Positions 51,486 through 59,524 of a DNA stretch of 64,000 nt are shown in pieces (position 1 is the stretch's first letter; each line of letters opens with the position of its first letter). The notes beneath the pieces are model-generated. The model was not told where the DNA came from and did not search any database. It was given only the letters and a program-made list of their open reading frames with translations. This stretch comes from an uncultured Lachnospiraceae bacterium (GTDB lineage: Bacteria > Bacillota > Clostridia > Lachnospirales > Lachnospiraceae), in NCBI GenBank assembly GCA_947174505.1, contig CAMWJF010000013.1, positions 1 through 64,000 on the forward strand, written 5' to 3'. A program made the translations under genes and the position numbers.

Positions 51486-51558
51486 AACTACTGCTATTTC
51501 AAAAAATATGCTAAACTATCATCAGGTAAGTTTTAGATTTTTTATGCGGAGGAATTGT

Positions 51559-52662
51559 ATGCAAACCGAAAACCACACCCTGGAATCTTTCACTATCGGC
51601 TATCCGCTGGAGCGCACCGCGCCCCTCGACAAATTTTTATTTATCGACATTGAAACCACAGGTTTTACCGCCAAAAGCTCCTCGCTCTACCTGATCGGAA
51701 CTGCTTTTTATGCGGGCGGAAACTGGCAGATCAGACAGTGGTTTTGCGAAAACCCTATGGACGAGTCCGCTGTGCTGAACACTTTCTTCGACTTTGCCGC
51801 CCCCTTCACCCATCTCATTCACTTTAACGGCAATAATTTTGATCTGCCCTACCTTCTGCAGAAATGTGAACAGCATAAGCTGCCGCACAATTTCGACAGT
51901 TTTGACGGGATCGACCTGTATAAACGCATTTCACCCTACAAGGCATTTCTGCATGTGCCCAACTGTAAGCAGAAAACGCTGGAGGCTCTTCTCGGCATCC
52001 ACAGGGAAGACCGTTTTCACGGGGGCGAACTGATCGAAGTATACAGGAAATATGTGGAAACCCCTGCCCCTGAGGCCCGCTCCCTTCTGCTTCTGCACAA
52101 CAGAGATGATATCCGGGGCATGCTGCAGCTTCTTCCCCTTCTGGCATTCTATGATCTTTTTAACGGGAATATCCGCGCAAAAAAGGCGCAGGCAAACAGC
52201 TATATTGACTATCATGGTCAAGAAAAACAGGAGCTGTTGATGAAGCTGGCGCTGCCCACCCCGCTTCCCTTCTCTCTCTCCAATTTGGCAAACGGCTGTT
52301 ATTTCAGTGGAGAAAAGAGCGAAGGCATCCTGAAAGTGCCGCTCTATGAGGAAGAAATGAAATATTTTTACGCCAACTATAAGGACTACTATTATCTGCC
52401 GGAGGAAGATATTGCCCTCCATAAATCGGTATCTTCCTTCGTGGACCAGTCGCACCGCACACAGGCGACAGCCGCCACCTGCTACACACGTAAATACGGG
52501 GTTTTCCTTCCCCAATGGGATATTCTGGCGGAACCGTTCTTCAAACGAGACTATAAGAGCCCAGATCTTTTCTTTGAGCTCACCGACGAACGTAAGACAG
52601 ACAGGGCGCTTTTCTCCCGCTACGCGCAATATCTGCTTGGAAAGATGGCAAAAACATATTAA
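51559..52662 (+). CDS. YprB-like ribonuclease H-like exonuclease domain protein
   Basis: 367 residues. A DEDD exonuclease fold: LFIDIETTGFTAKSSSLYLI (Asp/Glu pair), LIHFNGNNFDLPYLLQKCEQ and LLHNRDDIRGMLQLL, matching YprB/RNase_H_2 proteins of Firmicutes. The C-terminal half (about 215-367) is less conserved and lacks the TPR repeats seen in some members. The substrate nucleic acid is not known. ATG 51559 has GGAGG six bases upstream; earlier frame codons lack a binding site. It diverges from the rnf operon and faces cheR. Confidence 0.82.
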   Translation: MQTENHTLESFTIGYPLERTAPLDKFLFIDIETTGFTAKSSSLYLIGTAFYAGGNWQIRQWFCENPMDESAVLNTFFDFAAPFTHLIHFNGNNFDLPYLLQKCEQHKLPHNFDSFDGIDLYKRISPYKAFLHVPNCKQKTLEALLGIHREDRFHGGELIEVYRKYVETPAPEARSLLLLHNRDDIRGMLQLLPLLAFYDLFNGNIRAKKAQANSYIDYHGQEKQELLMKLALPTPLPFSLSNLANGCYFSGEKSEGILKVPLYEEEMKYFYANYKDYYYLPEEDIALHKSVSSFVDQSHRTQATAATCYTRKYGVFLPQWDILAEPFFKRDYKSPDLFFELTDERKTDRALFSRYAQYLLGKMAKTY

Positions 52663-52690
52663 ACTTCCATATACGAGCCTGCGCATAACA

Positions 52691-52722
52691 AAGAGGGTAG
52701 CGATGAATCGCTACCCTTCTCT
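52691..52722. terminator. Terminator between the YprB-like gene and cheR
   Basis: GGGTAGCGAT (52695-52704) and ATCGCTACCC (52707-52716) form a perfect 10-pair stem between two convergent genes. The T-tracts are short, so it may stop both weakly. Confidence 0.7.
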
Positions 52723-52742
52723 TATCAATATCTTATTGCGTT

Positions 52743-53522
52743 TTACACTGGTCTCTGATAGAAGAACGAATTTTTCCGTTCAAATCCCACATCCTTGTGG
52801 TTGATAATCTGCTCGGTGCTGCCTATGAACAGATAGCCGCCCGGCCTCAGACTCTTCTGGAATTTGCGGAACACATCATCTTTCGCTTCTTCCGTAAAGT
52901 AAATCAGCACATTTCGGCACACGATCAAATGAACATCCGTCGGATATGTATCCTTTAACAGATTATGTTCCTTAAATTCCACTCTGCTTTTGACTTCCTC
53001 TGAAATCTGATAGGAAGGGCCGACCTTCGTAAAGAACTTCTTTTTCAGATCCGCCGGCACACCCGCCAGGCTCTTTTCCGCATACAGCCCTATCTTTGCC
53101 TTCTCTATCACCTGCTTATCCAGATCCGTTGCATATATCTTAATCTGGCTGAGCGGCAGATGTCTGGACAGCGCCATCACCAGAGAATACGGCTCGTCAC
53201 CCGTCGAACAGGCCGCGCTCCATATTTTTAGGTTCTTACCATAACGCTGAATCAGCTCCGGAAAAATGTCTTTATCCAAAAGCTGCCACTGGTCTACATT
53301 TCTGTAAAACTCAGACACGTTAATCGTCAGATAGTTGACAAACTCCTCAAACCTGGCATTATCGCTCTTAAGTACTGAAACATAATTATCATATCCGACA
53401 ACCTTATTCTTGGAAATCAGGGTATCGATCCGGCGCTTCATCTGTTTTTCCTTGTAAGCATTCAAATCGATTTTCGTAAGGTCATAAACCGCTTTCTTAA
53501 AGTACTCATAGTCATATGCCAT
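52743..53522 (-). CDS. cheR: CheR-type protein-glutamate methyltransferase
   Basis: 259 residues. The all-helical N-terminal CheR domain (1-75) and the SAM-dependent catalytic domain with IWSAACSTGDEPYSLVMALS, IYATDLDKQVIEKAKIGLY, VHLIVCRNVLIYFTEEAKDD and GGYLFIGSTEQI are all intact. CheR methylates Glu residues of chemoreceptors. No receptor, CheA, CheW or CheB gene is near, so it may serve a distant pathway or have another target. Confidence 0.9.
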   Translation of the reverse strand: MAYDYEYFKKAVYDLTKIDLNAYKEKQMKRRIDTLISKNKVVGYDNYVSVLKSDNARFEEFVNYLTINVSEFYRNVDQWQLLDKDIFPELIQRYGKNLKIWSAACSTGDEPYSLVMALSRHLPLSQIKIYATDLDKQVIEKAKIGLYAEKSLAGVPADLKKKFFTKVGPSYQISEEVKSRVEFKEHNLLKDTYPTDVHLIVCRNVLIYFTEEAKDDVFRKFQKSLRPGGYLFIGSTEQIINHKDVGFERKNSFFYQRPV

Positions 53523-53588
53523 GGATTCCCACCGCCTTTATTTATTATGATATAAAAGCCTTTAAAAATGCAATCTCCACTAATACGT

Positions 53589-54725
53589 TTATTCCTCGTT
53601 CTCCTCTGCGATCACTGCATCGATATCCACAGATACAACGTCCTCATCCCCAGCTTTTTCAGCCTTAGGCTCCGATGCAGACATCGCCTTAATGCTCAGG
53701 CTGATCTTCTTGTCCGCCTCATTGAAGTCCACAACCTTCGCCGTCACTTCCTCGCCGCTCTTGAGCACATCGGAGGGCTTGTCTATATGTTCCTTGGAAA
53801 TCTGGGATACATGAAGCAGAGCGTCGATGCCGGGCTCCAGCTCGATAAATGCACCGAAATCCGTCATGCGGGCTACTTTGCCTGTCACCTCTGTGCCTAC
53901 CGCATATTTGTTTGCCGCATCCTTCCACGGATTCTGATCCTCAAACTTGAGGCTTAAAGCGATCTTCGTGCCGGATATATCTTTAATCAGCACCTTCACT
54001 ACATCGCCAACCTTAAATACCTTCTTGGGATTCTCCACCCTGCCCCAGGACATCTCAGAGATGTGAAGCAGACCGTCGCAGCCGCCCAGATCTATGAACG
54101 CGCCAAAGTCCGTCACATTCTTAACCGTGCCTTCCACAGTGTCGCCGATCTTGATCGTCTCGAAGAGCTTCTTCTGCAGCTCTGCCTTCTCCTCAAGAAT
54201 AAGCTGCTTTCTGTCGCCGATATATCTTCTTCTCTTAGGATTGTACTCGCTGATCACGAACTGGATCTCCTGACCCGCATATTTGTTCAGATCCTTCTCG
54301 TAAGTATCGGACACGAGACTTGCGGGAATAAAGATTCGCACCTCTTCCACAATAACGCTCAGTCCGCCATCCAGTACCTGTGCCACCTTAGCCGTAAGCA
54401 CTTCCCTGTTCTCGTATGCTTCCTCAATGCGCTTATTGCCCCTGTCTGCCGCAAGGCGCTTGTAGGTCAGCAGAACCTGTCCCTCACCGTCGTTCACCTT
54501 GAGCACCTTTACCTCCATGGTGTCTCCGGGCTTCACAATGGTTGTCAAATCTACATTCGGTTCGTTTGTATATTCATTTTTCGTCAAAACGCCATCTGAC
54601 TTATATCCGATGTTGAGAATGATCTCTTCCGGCTTTACATCGATAACGGTACCTTCAACAACCTCTCCTGTGTGTATTGTCTTTAATGACTCCTCTAACA
54701 TTTGTTCAAAAGTTAATTCTGACAT
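53589..54725 (-). CDS. rpsA: S1 RNA-binding domain protein (ribosomal protein S1-like)
   Basis: 378 residues with four S1 domains: about 20-90 (VVEGTVIDVKPEEIILNIGY), 105-170 (AKVAQVLDGGLSVIVEEVRI), 190-260 (VEGTVKNVTDFGAFIDLG) and 275-345 (VTGKVARMTDFGAFIELE), plus an acidic tail. It is a short Firmicute-type S1, binding mRNA and helping translation. In many Clostridia S1 domains are fused to IspH; here the two genes overlap by 20 bases instead. Confidence 0.92.
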   Translation of the reverse strand: MSELTFEQMLEESLKTIHTGEVVEGTVIDVKPEEIILNIGYKSDGVLTKNEYTNEPNVDLTTIVKPGDTMEVKVLKVNDGEGQVLLTYKRLAADRGNKRIEEAYENREVLTAKVAQVLDGGLSVIVEEVRIFIPASLVSDTYEKDLNKYAGQEIQFVISEYNPKRRRYIGDRKQLILEEKAELQKKLFETIKIGDTVEGTVKNVTDFGAFIDLGGCDGLLHISEMSWGRVENPKKVFKVGDVVKVLIKDISGTKIALSLKFEDQNPWKDAANKYAVGTEVTGKVARMTDFGAFIELEPGIDALLHVSQISKEHIDKPSDVLKSGEEVTAKVVDFNEADKKISLSIKAMSASEPKAEKAGDEDVVSVDIDAVIAEENEE

Positions 54726-55575
54726 AATTTTGAACCTCCTCGATAATATTGTTTGGGGTCGAAGCCCCTGCTGTAATACCCACCAGTCGGACAGATTCAG
54801 GTAACCTTAAATGCAAGTCGTCGAGTGTCTGTATATAGTAGGTCATTTCGCACTCCTGCCTGCAGATCTCATAGAGCTTTCTTGTATTAGAGCTATGATT
54901 CCCACCAATAACTATCATTACATCAACCCGTGCCGCAAGTTCTCTGGCCTCGGCCTGTCGCACTTCCGTAGCGTTACAAACAGTATTCACAACACTACCA
55001 TTGTAACCTCTTTCCTCGAAAATTTCAACCACATCTTGAAATTTCTTGTAGTTAAATGTCGTTTGCGAAACAACGCACAACTCTTCACCCGCCTGCGGAG
55101 CGAATTTTTCGGCCTCCTCCAGAGAACCGATGATACAGGTTTTCGTGTGGGACCAGCCTCTGGTCGCCTCCACCTCAGGATGCCCCTCGTCCCCGACGAT
55201 CACAATGCTCTTTCCGGCCGCGCTCTCCCGCTCCACGATATCATGAATCCGTTTGACAAAAGGACAGGTGGCATCCACCACTTCAAACCCCAGTTCCTTC
55301 AGACTTTCACAGACACTTTTTTCCACCCCGTGGGAGCGGATGATCACCGTCCCCCTCTCCTCCCGGGGAATCTGCGCAGCGTCCGCAAGGGAATCCAGCA
55401 CGCGCACCCCGTGCTTTTGCAGATCGCCCACCACTTCCTCGTTATGTATGATCGCCCCGAAGGTATAAATCGGAGGCTCGTCTTTCCCCCTGCTCTCAAT
55501 CTGCTCGTAGACAGTATCCACCGCCCGCTGTACCCCAAAGCAGAATCCCGCATGCTCCGCCAGAATCACGTCCAT
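54706..55575 (-). CDS. ispH: 4-Hydroxy-3-methylbut-2-enyl diphosphate reductase
   Basis: 289 residues. Last enzyme of the MEP isoprenoid pathway, making IPP and DMAPP, with a [4Fe-4S] cluster. The three cluster Cys lie in AEHAGFCFGVQRAVD, VVDATCPFVKRIHD and NTVCNATEVRQ, and IRSHGVEK, GDEGHPEVEATRGW, SQTTFNYKKF and GGNHSSNTRKLYEICR fit the family. It overlaps rpsA by 20 bases in another frame. The upstream cmk gene is separated by a hairpin element. Confidence 0.96.
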   Translation of the reverse strand: MDVILAEHAGFCFGVQRAVDTVYEQIESRGKDEPPIYTFGAIIHNEEVVGDLQKHGVRVLDSLADAAQIPREERGTVIIRSHGVEKSVCESLKELGFEVVDATCPFVKRIHDIVERESAAGKSIVIVGDEGHPEVEATRGWSHTKTCIIGSLEEAEKFAPQAGEELCVVSQTTFNYKKFQDVVEIFEERGYNGSVVNTVCNATEVRQAEARELAARVDVMIVIGGNHSSNTRKLYEICRQECEMTYYIQTLDDLHLRLPESVRLVGITAGASTPNNIIEEVQNYVRINF

Positions 55576-55593
55576 AAATGCCCTCCTTCATAC

Positions 55594-55689
55594 GGAAAAT
55601 GCCTGATTTTGGCATTCTCCCACGTGAGACTTAGTACTTCTTGACGTCCCGTCCAATGGCGGGACGTCTATAGAAGTGCTTCTCACGTT
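55594..55689. repeat. Intergenic hairpin element, copy 5
   Basis: GAAAATGCCT/GGCATTCTC followed by GTGAGACTTAGTACTTCT paired with AGAAGTGCTTCTCAC. The inner loop is replaced by a strong stem GACGTCCCGTC/GGCGGGACGTC. The cmk stop codon TGA lies in the outer arm. Confidence 0.8.
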
Positions 55690-56333
55690 GTGCACAGTGC
55701 TATGACCGCATCTGCCGCCTCCTGTGCCGTCATGTGGGAGGAATCTATCAGCACCGCGTCCGCCGCCTGCTTTAAGGGTGAGATCTCCCTGGTCATGTCC
55801 TGCCTGTCACGTTCGATAATATCCTTCTCGATCGTGTCAAGCTCACAGTTTTCCCCCTTTGCCGTAAGCTCCTTATAGCGGCGAAGCGCCCGCTCGTGGC
55901 TGTCCGCCGTCAGGAACACTTTCACCTGGGCATCCGGCAGCACACAGGTGCCGATATCACGCCCGTCCATCACCACATCCGCATCCGCCGCCAGCTTCTG
56001 CTGCAGCTGCGTCAGTTTTTTTCTCACTCTGGGATTCGGGCTGCTGACAGAAGCCATCCGGCCCACCTCCTCCGTACGAATATAGGCATTTACATTTTCA
56101 CCGTTCAAGTACACCACCTGCTCGCCGTTTTCATAGCCGATGGTAATATCCGCCCCCTGACACTTCTCATCAATCTGCTCCGGGGCGGCGTTCTCCCTGA
56201 TCAGATACAGCGCCATCGCCCGGTACATGGCACCCGTATCCACATAAATATACCCCATCTTTGCCGCGATCATCTTCGCGATTGTACTTTTTCCCGCTCC
56301 CGCGGGTCCGTCGATTGCAATATTAAATCCCAT
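55683..56333 (-). CDS. cmk: Cytidylate kinase
   Basis: 216 residues. Phosphorylates CMP and dCMP. Walker A is IDGPAGAGKSTIAKMIA, then YVDTGAMYRAMALY, VVMDGRDIGTCVLPDAQVKV and RDRQDMTREISPLKQAADA, all CMP-kinase specific. ATG 56333 has AGGAG ten bases upstream, just after the stop of the preceding gene (56338). It is followed by ispH and the S1 gene, a common Clostridia order. Confidence 0.96.
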   Translation of the reverse strand: MGFNIAIDGPAGAGKSTIAKMIAAKMGYIYVDTGAMYRAMALYLIRENAAPEQIDEKCQGADITIGYENGEQVVYLNGENVNAYIRTEEVGRMASVSSPNPRVRKKLTQLQQKLAADADVVMDGRDIGTCVLPDAQVKVFLTADSHERALRRYKELTAKGENCELDTIEKDIIERDRQDMTREISPLKQAADAVLIDSSHMTAQEAADAVIALCTT

Positions 56334-56337
56334 AGTG

Positions 56338-57597
56338 TTATTGCTCCTTTCCTTCTTCCGCACAGCACTTCCCGGCCAGATATCCCGTAGACCATGCTAT
56401 CTGCAAATTAAAGCCTCCCGTCAGGCCGTCCAGATCCAGTATCTCCCCCGCAAAATAAAGCCCCCGGATGAGTTTTGACTCCATCGTGGAAGGATTAACT
56501 TCTTTCACCGACACGCCGCCCTGCGTGATAACCGCCTCTTCAAAGCCTCTCCTCCCTTTCACCCGCAGGGTAAAAGCCTTCGTGAGCTCCGCCAGTCTCC
56601 GCCTTTCCTGTCTGGTCACCTCATGCACCTTTTTCTCAGGGTCAATATCCGATCTCTCTATCATAACAGAAATGAGCTTTGCCGGATAGAGCCCGCCCAG
56701 CGCATTTTTAAACTGCCGGTTCCTGTTTTCCTCAAAGTCCCTCAAAATTCTCCTGTCAAGCTGCTCCTCCGAGAGCGCTGGCTTCAGGTCGATCGTCAGA
56801 ACCACCGCATCCGCCCCCTTCTTTTTCCCGTAAAAGCTGCTGGCAGACAGGACCAGCGGCCCGCTCACCCCGAAATGGGTGAAAAGCATCTCCCCAAATC
56901 CCTGATACAGCTTCCTTTTCCCGCAGCTCATGGTCAGGGACACGTTCTTGAGAGATAACCCCTGTAATTTTTTACACCAGCCCTCCTCTGTTTCCAGCGA
57001 TACCAGCGCCGGCGCGCAGTCCGTCACCTTATGCCCCAGAGTCTGCGCCATGCGGTGGCCGTCCCCGGTAGAGCCCGTAACCGGATAAGACATGCCGCCC
57101 GTCGCCAAAATCACCGTCCCTGTGGGAACCACATTTCCATCCGCAAGCCGCACACCTGTTATTTTTTCGCCGTCCGTTTCAATCGACCGCACCTCGCTGC
57201 GCAGTTGCACCTGCACCCCGTTTTTCTTCAAAAACCGTTCAAAGGCCGCCGTCACATCCGATGCGTGATCCGAGACCGGGAACATCCTTTCACCGCGTTC
57301 CTCTTTTAAATTACATCCGTTATTTTCTAAAAACATTTCCAAACTCTTGTTATCAAATGCGTGGAATGCACTGTAGAGAAACTTCGGATTACTCACAATG
57401 TTTTCAAAAAACTTGTCCCTTCCGCAGGCATTGGTCACATTACAGCGCCCCTTGCCCGTGATATAAATTTTTTTGCCGAGCTTTTCATTTTTCTCTAATA
57501 AAATAACAGGGCGTCCGTTTCCCGCCGCCGCTGCCGCCGCCATCATCCCCGCCGCGCCGCCGCCGATCACGACCGCCTGATCCTTGTCTCTGTTCAT
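56338..57597 (-). CDS. BaiN/HI0933-family FAD-dependent flavoprotein
   Basis: 419 residues. FAD site VVIGGGAAGMMAAAAAA at the N-terminus, then EKNEKLGKKIYITGKGRCNV, ATGGMSYPVTGSTGDGHRMA and the C-terminal GGVSVKEVNPSTMESKLIRG with FAGEILDLDGLTGGFNLQIA. This is the HI0933 group, whose members are often annotated as NAD(P)/FAD-dependent oxidoreductases; a true substrate is seldom known. Start at 57597 follows GAGGAG. The frame upstream to 57684 reads through a hairpin element and is not coding. Confidence 0.88.
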   Translation of the reverse strand: MNRDKDQAVVIGGGAAGMMAAAAAAGNGRPVILLEKNEKLGKKIYITGKGRCNVTNACGRDKFFENIVSNPKFLYSAFHAFDNKSLEMFLENNGCNLKEERGERMFPVSDHASDVTAAFERFLKKNGVQVQLRSEVRSIETDGEKITGVRLADGNVVPTGTVILATGGMSYPVTGSTGDGHRMAQTLGHKVTDCAPALVSLETEEGWCKKLQGLSLKNVSLTMSCGKRKLYQGFGEMLFTHFGVSGPLVLSASSFYGKKKGADAVVLTIDLKPALSEEQLDRRILRDFEENRNRQFKNALGGLYPAKLISVMIERSDIDPEKKVHEVTRQERRRLAELTKAFTLRVKGRRGFEEAVITQGGVSVKEVNPSTMESKLIRGLYFAGEILDLDGLTGGFNLQIAWSTGYLAGKCCAEEGKEQ

Positions 57598-57631
57598 CGT
57601 TCTCCTCATCTGATCTGTGTTCTTGCCACAC

Positions 57632-57742
57632 GGAGAATGCCGCCTTTGGGGCATTCTCCTGAGTGAAAGTGATTTGCGAAGCAAATCTGGAACTTCTTAG
57701 CGAAGCAGCCACTGCTGCTGAGCACTAGAAGTTCTTTTCACT
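57632..57742. repeat. Intergenic hairpin element, copy 6
   Basis: GAGAATGCCGCC/GGGGCATTCTC, then GTGAAAGTGATTTGCG...GGAACTTCTTAGCG paired with CTAGAAGTTCTTTTCAC around AAGCAGCCACTGCTGCTG. It carries an extra small hairpin (TTTGCGAAGCAAA). It lies between the RpiR stop and the flavoprotein gene. Confidence 0.8.
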
Positions 57743-58676
57743 CTGTCATTTCGGATTTTTTCCGAAGCGGATAGTTTAACATAGGCTCCTCATCTATAAA
57801 GTTAATCTCATCATTCAGGTAAACCTGATAATTATTCCAGGCCTCCTCAAGATTCTTCAGATTCTCCTTCACTTCCTCAGGCTGCTTCAGACACATCGCC
57901 ACCACCAGCGCGTTAATCATGCTTAAGGGCGCCACCAGCGAATCTACAATGGACACCATATCGCTTCTGGCAAAGAGATTACATGCGGAGTATAGATTCA
58001 TCGGGGAATGTACCGAATCCGTCACCGCAATCACCTTGGCATTCCTGTCGTTTGCAAACTCCATCGCTTTTAAGGTTCTCATGGAATATCTGGGAAAGCT
58101 GATCCCGACAAAAGCGTCCTGTTCATCAATACGGATCATCTGCTCAAAGGTTTCCGAAACACTTGTTGTTTTTAAAAGAACCACATTTCCCCGGATCATA
58201 TTCAGGTAAAACTGCAGGAAGTCGGCCAACGGCTCACAGCTTCTGACACCCATAATATAAACCGTCTTCGCCGCCAGAATGATATCCACCGCCGTCTCAA
58301 AAGCCGTCGGGTCCAGATTATGAATCGTATCCTGAATTTTCTCTATGTCTGCCTGCAGAACGGAATTTAAGATTTCCGACTGGCTGCTCTTGCCGTACTT
58401 TGCCCCGATCTTCTGCACCGAATTTATTTTATTCTGTACCCAGTACTCCAGATCCCTCTGAAACTCCGGGTAGCCGTTGTAGCCGATGAACATGGCATAA
58501 CGCACCACGGTGGACTCGCTGACCCCCACCGTATCCCCCAGCTTCGCCGCAGTCATAAACACTGCCTGATCGTAATGATCGTAGATAAATGCCGAAATCG
58601 CCTTCTGCCCCTTGCTCATCCTGCCGTAATATTCATTGATTCTCGTTATGATATCATACCGGTTCTCTATCGCCAT
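57738..58676 (-). CDS. RpiR/MurR-family transcriptional regulator
   Basis: 312 residues. An N-terminal HTH_6 (about 10-85: MSKGQKAISAFIYDHYDQAV, AAKLGDTVGVSESTVVRYAM, GYNGYPEFQRDL) and a C-terminal sugar isomerase (SIS) domain (about 115-260: VYIMGVRSCEPLADFLQFYL, FVGISFPRYSMRTLKAMEFA). Such proteins sense a sugar phosphate and regulate sugar genes. No sugar gene lies nearby, so the regulon is not visible here. Start 58676 has AGAGGGG upstream. Confidence 0.9.
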   Translation of the reverse strand: MAIENRYDIITRINEYYGRMSKGQKAISAFIYDHYDQAVFMTAAKLGDTVGVSESTVVRYAMFIGYNGYPEFQRDLEYWVQNKINSVQKIGAKYGKSSQSEILNSVLQADIEKIQDTIHNLDPTAFETAVDIILAAKTVYIMGVRSCEPLADFLQFYLNMIRGNVVLLKTTSVSETFEQMIRIDEQDAFVGISFPRYSMRTLKAMEFANDRNAKVIAVTDSVHSPMNLYSACNLFARSDMVSIVDSLVAPLSMINALVVAMCLKQPEEVKENLKNLEEAWNNYQVYLNDEINFIDEEPMLNYPLRKKSEMTE

Positions 58677-58711
58677 CGCCAGACCCCTCTGCCAGAAGTT
58701 CAGATTCATAA

Positions 58712-58773
58712 AGCGAAATTAGAAGTTCTTTGCGAAATACCCTCTGGCACGAGCATTAGAACTTCTTTTCGCT
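58712..58773. repeat. Intergenic hairpin element, copy 7
   Basis: GCGAAATTAGAAGTTCTTTGCG pairs with TTAGAACTTCTTTTCGC around a short loop. The smaller GGCATTCTC-type hairpin is missing. It lies between the TetR stop and the RpiR start. Confidence 0.7.
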
Positions 58774-58776
58774 TTT

Positions 58777-59328
58777 TTATACATTCTGGAATGCGTTGTA
58801 GGACTCCTCCAAAAGTTTGATGGTGTCCTCCTCCTGCAGATCATAATCTCCCGTCAGTGTCATACATGCCGCCCCGTGAATAAAGATCCACATCTTCATG
58901 AACATGCCGCTTGGATCCTTACAGCCGAATATTTTAGCACTGTTGATCTCACGCACTACCGCGCCATTTTTACCGTTCAGCATATCATAGAGACTCTTTC
59001 CGTGACGATTCTCCGACAAAAATAACAGACGGAACAGGTTCTGCTCCTCCTGGGAAAAACGGATATAAGCAAGTCCCAGATTGACAAAGGGCGTGTTGTT
59101 CAGCTTTGGAAAGCCTTCGTAATAAGCGCCGAAAAACTCTATCGCCTTGGCAAAGAGCTCATCCCCCAGCTCCTCCATGTTCTTGTAAACGCGGAAAATC
59201 GGCTGGGTGGAGCATCCCGCCCTGGCTGCCAGCGTTCTTGCGCTCACCTGTGTGAACCCTTCCGTCCGTGCCATCTCAAAGGCTGCGTTTAATATGTCGT
59301 TCTTTGTGATCGTCTCTTTTCTTGCCAT
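58777..59328 (-). CDS. TetR-family transcriptional regulator
   Basis: 183 residues. N-terminal helix-turn-helix: ITKNDILNAAFEMARTEGFT then QVSARTLAARAGCSTQPIF. The rest is the helical ligand-binding half, which shows no recognisable signature. The promoter upstream is covered by an imperfect palindrome, so it probably represses itself. The RpiR gene follows after a hairpin element. No target transporter is nearby. Confidence 0.88.
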   Translation of the reverse strand: MARKETITKNDILNAAFEMARTEGFTQVSARTLAARAGCSTQPIFRVYKNMEELGDELFAKAIEFFGAYYEGFPKLNNTPFVNLGLAYIRFSQEEQNLFRLLFLSENRHGKSLYDMLNGKNGAVVREINSAKIFGCKDPSGMFMKMWIFIHGAACMTLTGDYDLQEEDTIKLLEESYNAFQNV

Positions 59329-59375
59329 AAGAATGTACCTCTCTCACTCTTCTGCAGCTTTTTAAAGCTTCTTTT

Positions 59376-59417
59376 GGTAACGTATGTTATTATAATATAT
59401 TATGTAACCTGAGTCAA
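59376..59417 (-). promoter_or_regulatory. TetR gene promoter overlapped by an operator-like palindrome
   Basis: TTGACT (59412-59417), a 17-base spacer and TATAAT (59389-59394) on the minus strand. The region 59376-59409 is an imperfect inverted repeat (GGTAACGTA...TATGTAACC) that covers the -10 box and the spacer, as expected of a self-controlled TetR gene. Confidence 0.75.
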
Positions 59418-59454
59418 CCCCTTTTTACATAAAATGTCAAAACTCTCAAAACAG

Positions 59455-59496
59455 AAAACAGCCTTCCGAAAATTCACTTTCGAAAGACTGCCTCTT
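59455..59496 (-). terminator. Terminator of the giant Ig-like protein gene
   Basis: On the minus strand CAGTCTTTCGAAA pairs with TTTTCGGAAGGCTG and is followed by TTTTCTGTTTT. It lies about 30 bases after the stop codon at 59525. Confidence 0.8.
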
Positions 59497-59524
59497 TATG
59501 CCTCTGCTCTGTGTTAAAACAGTA

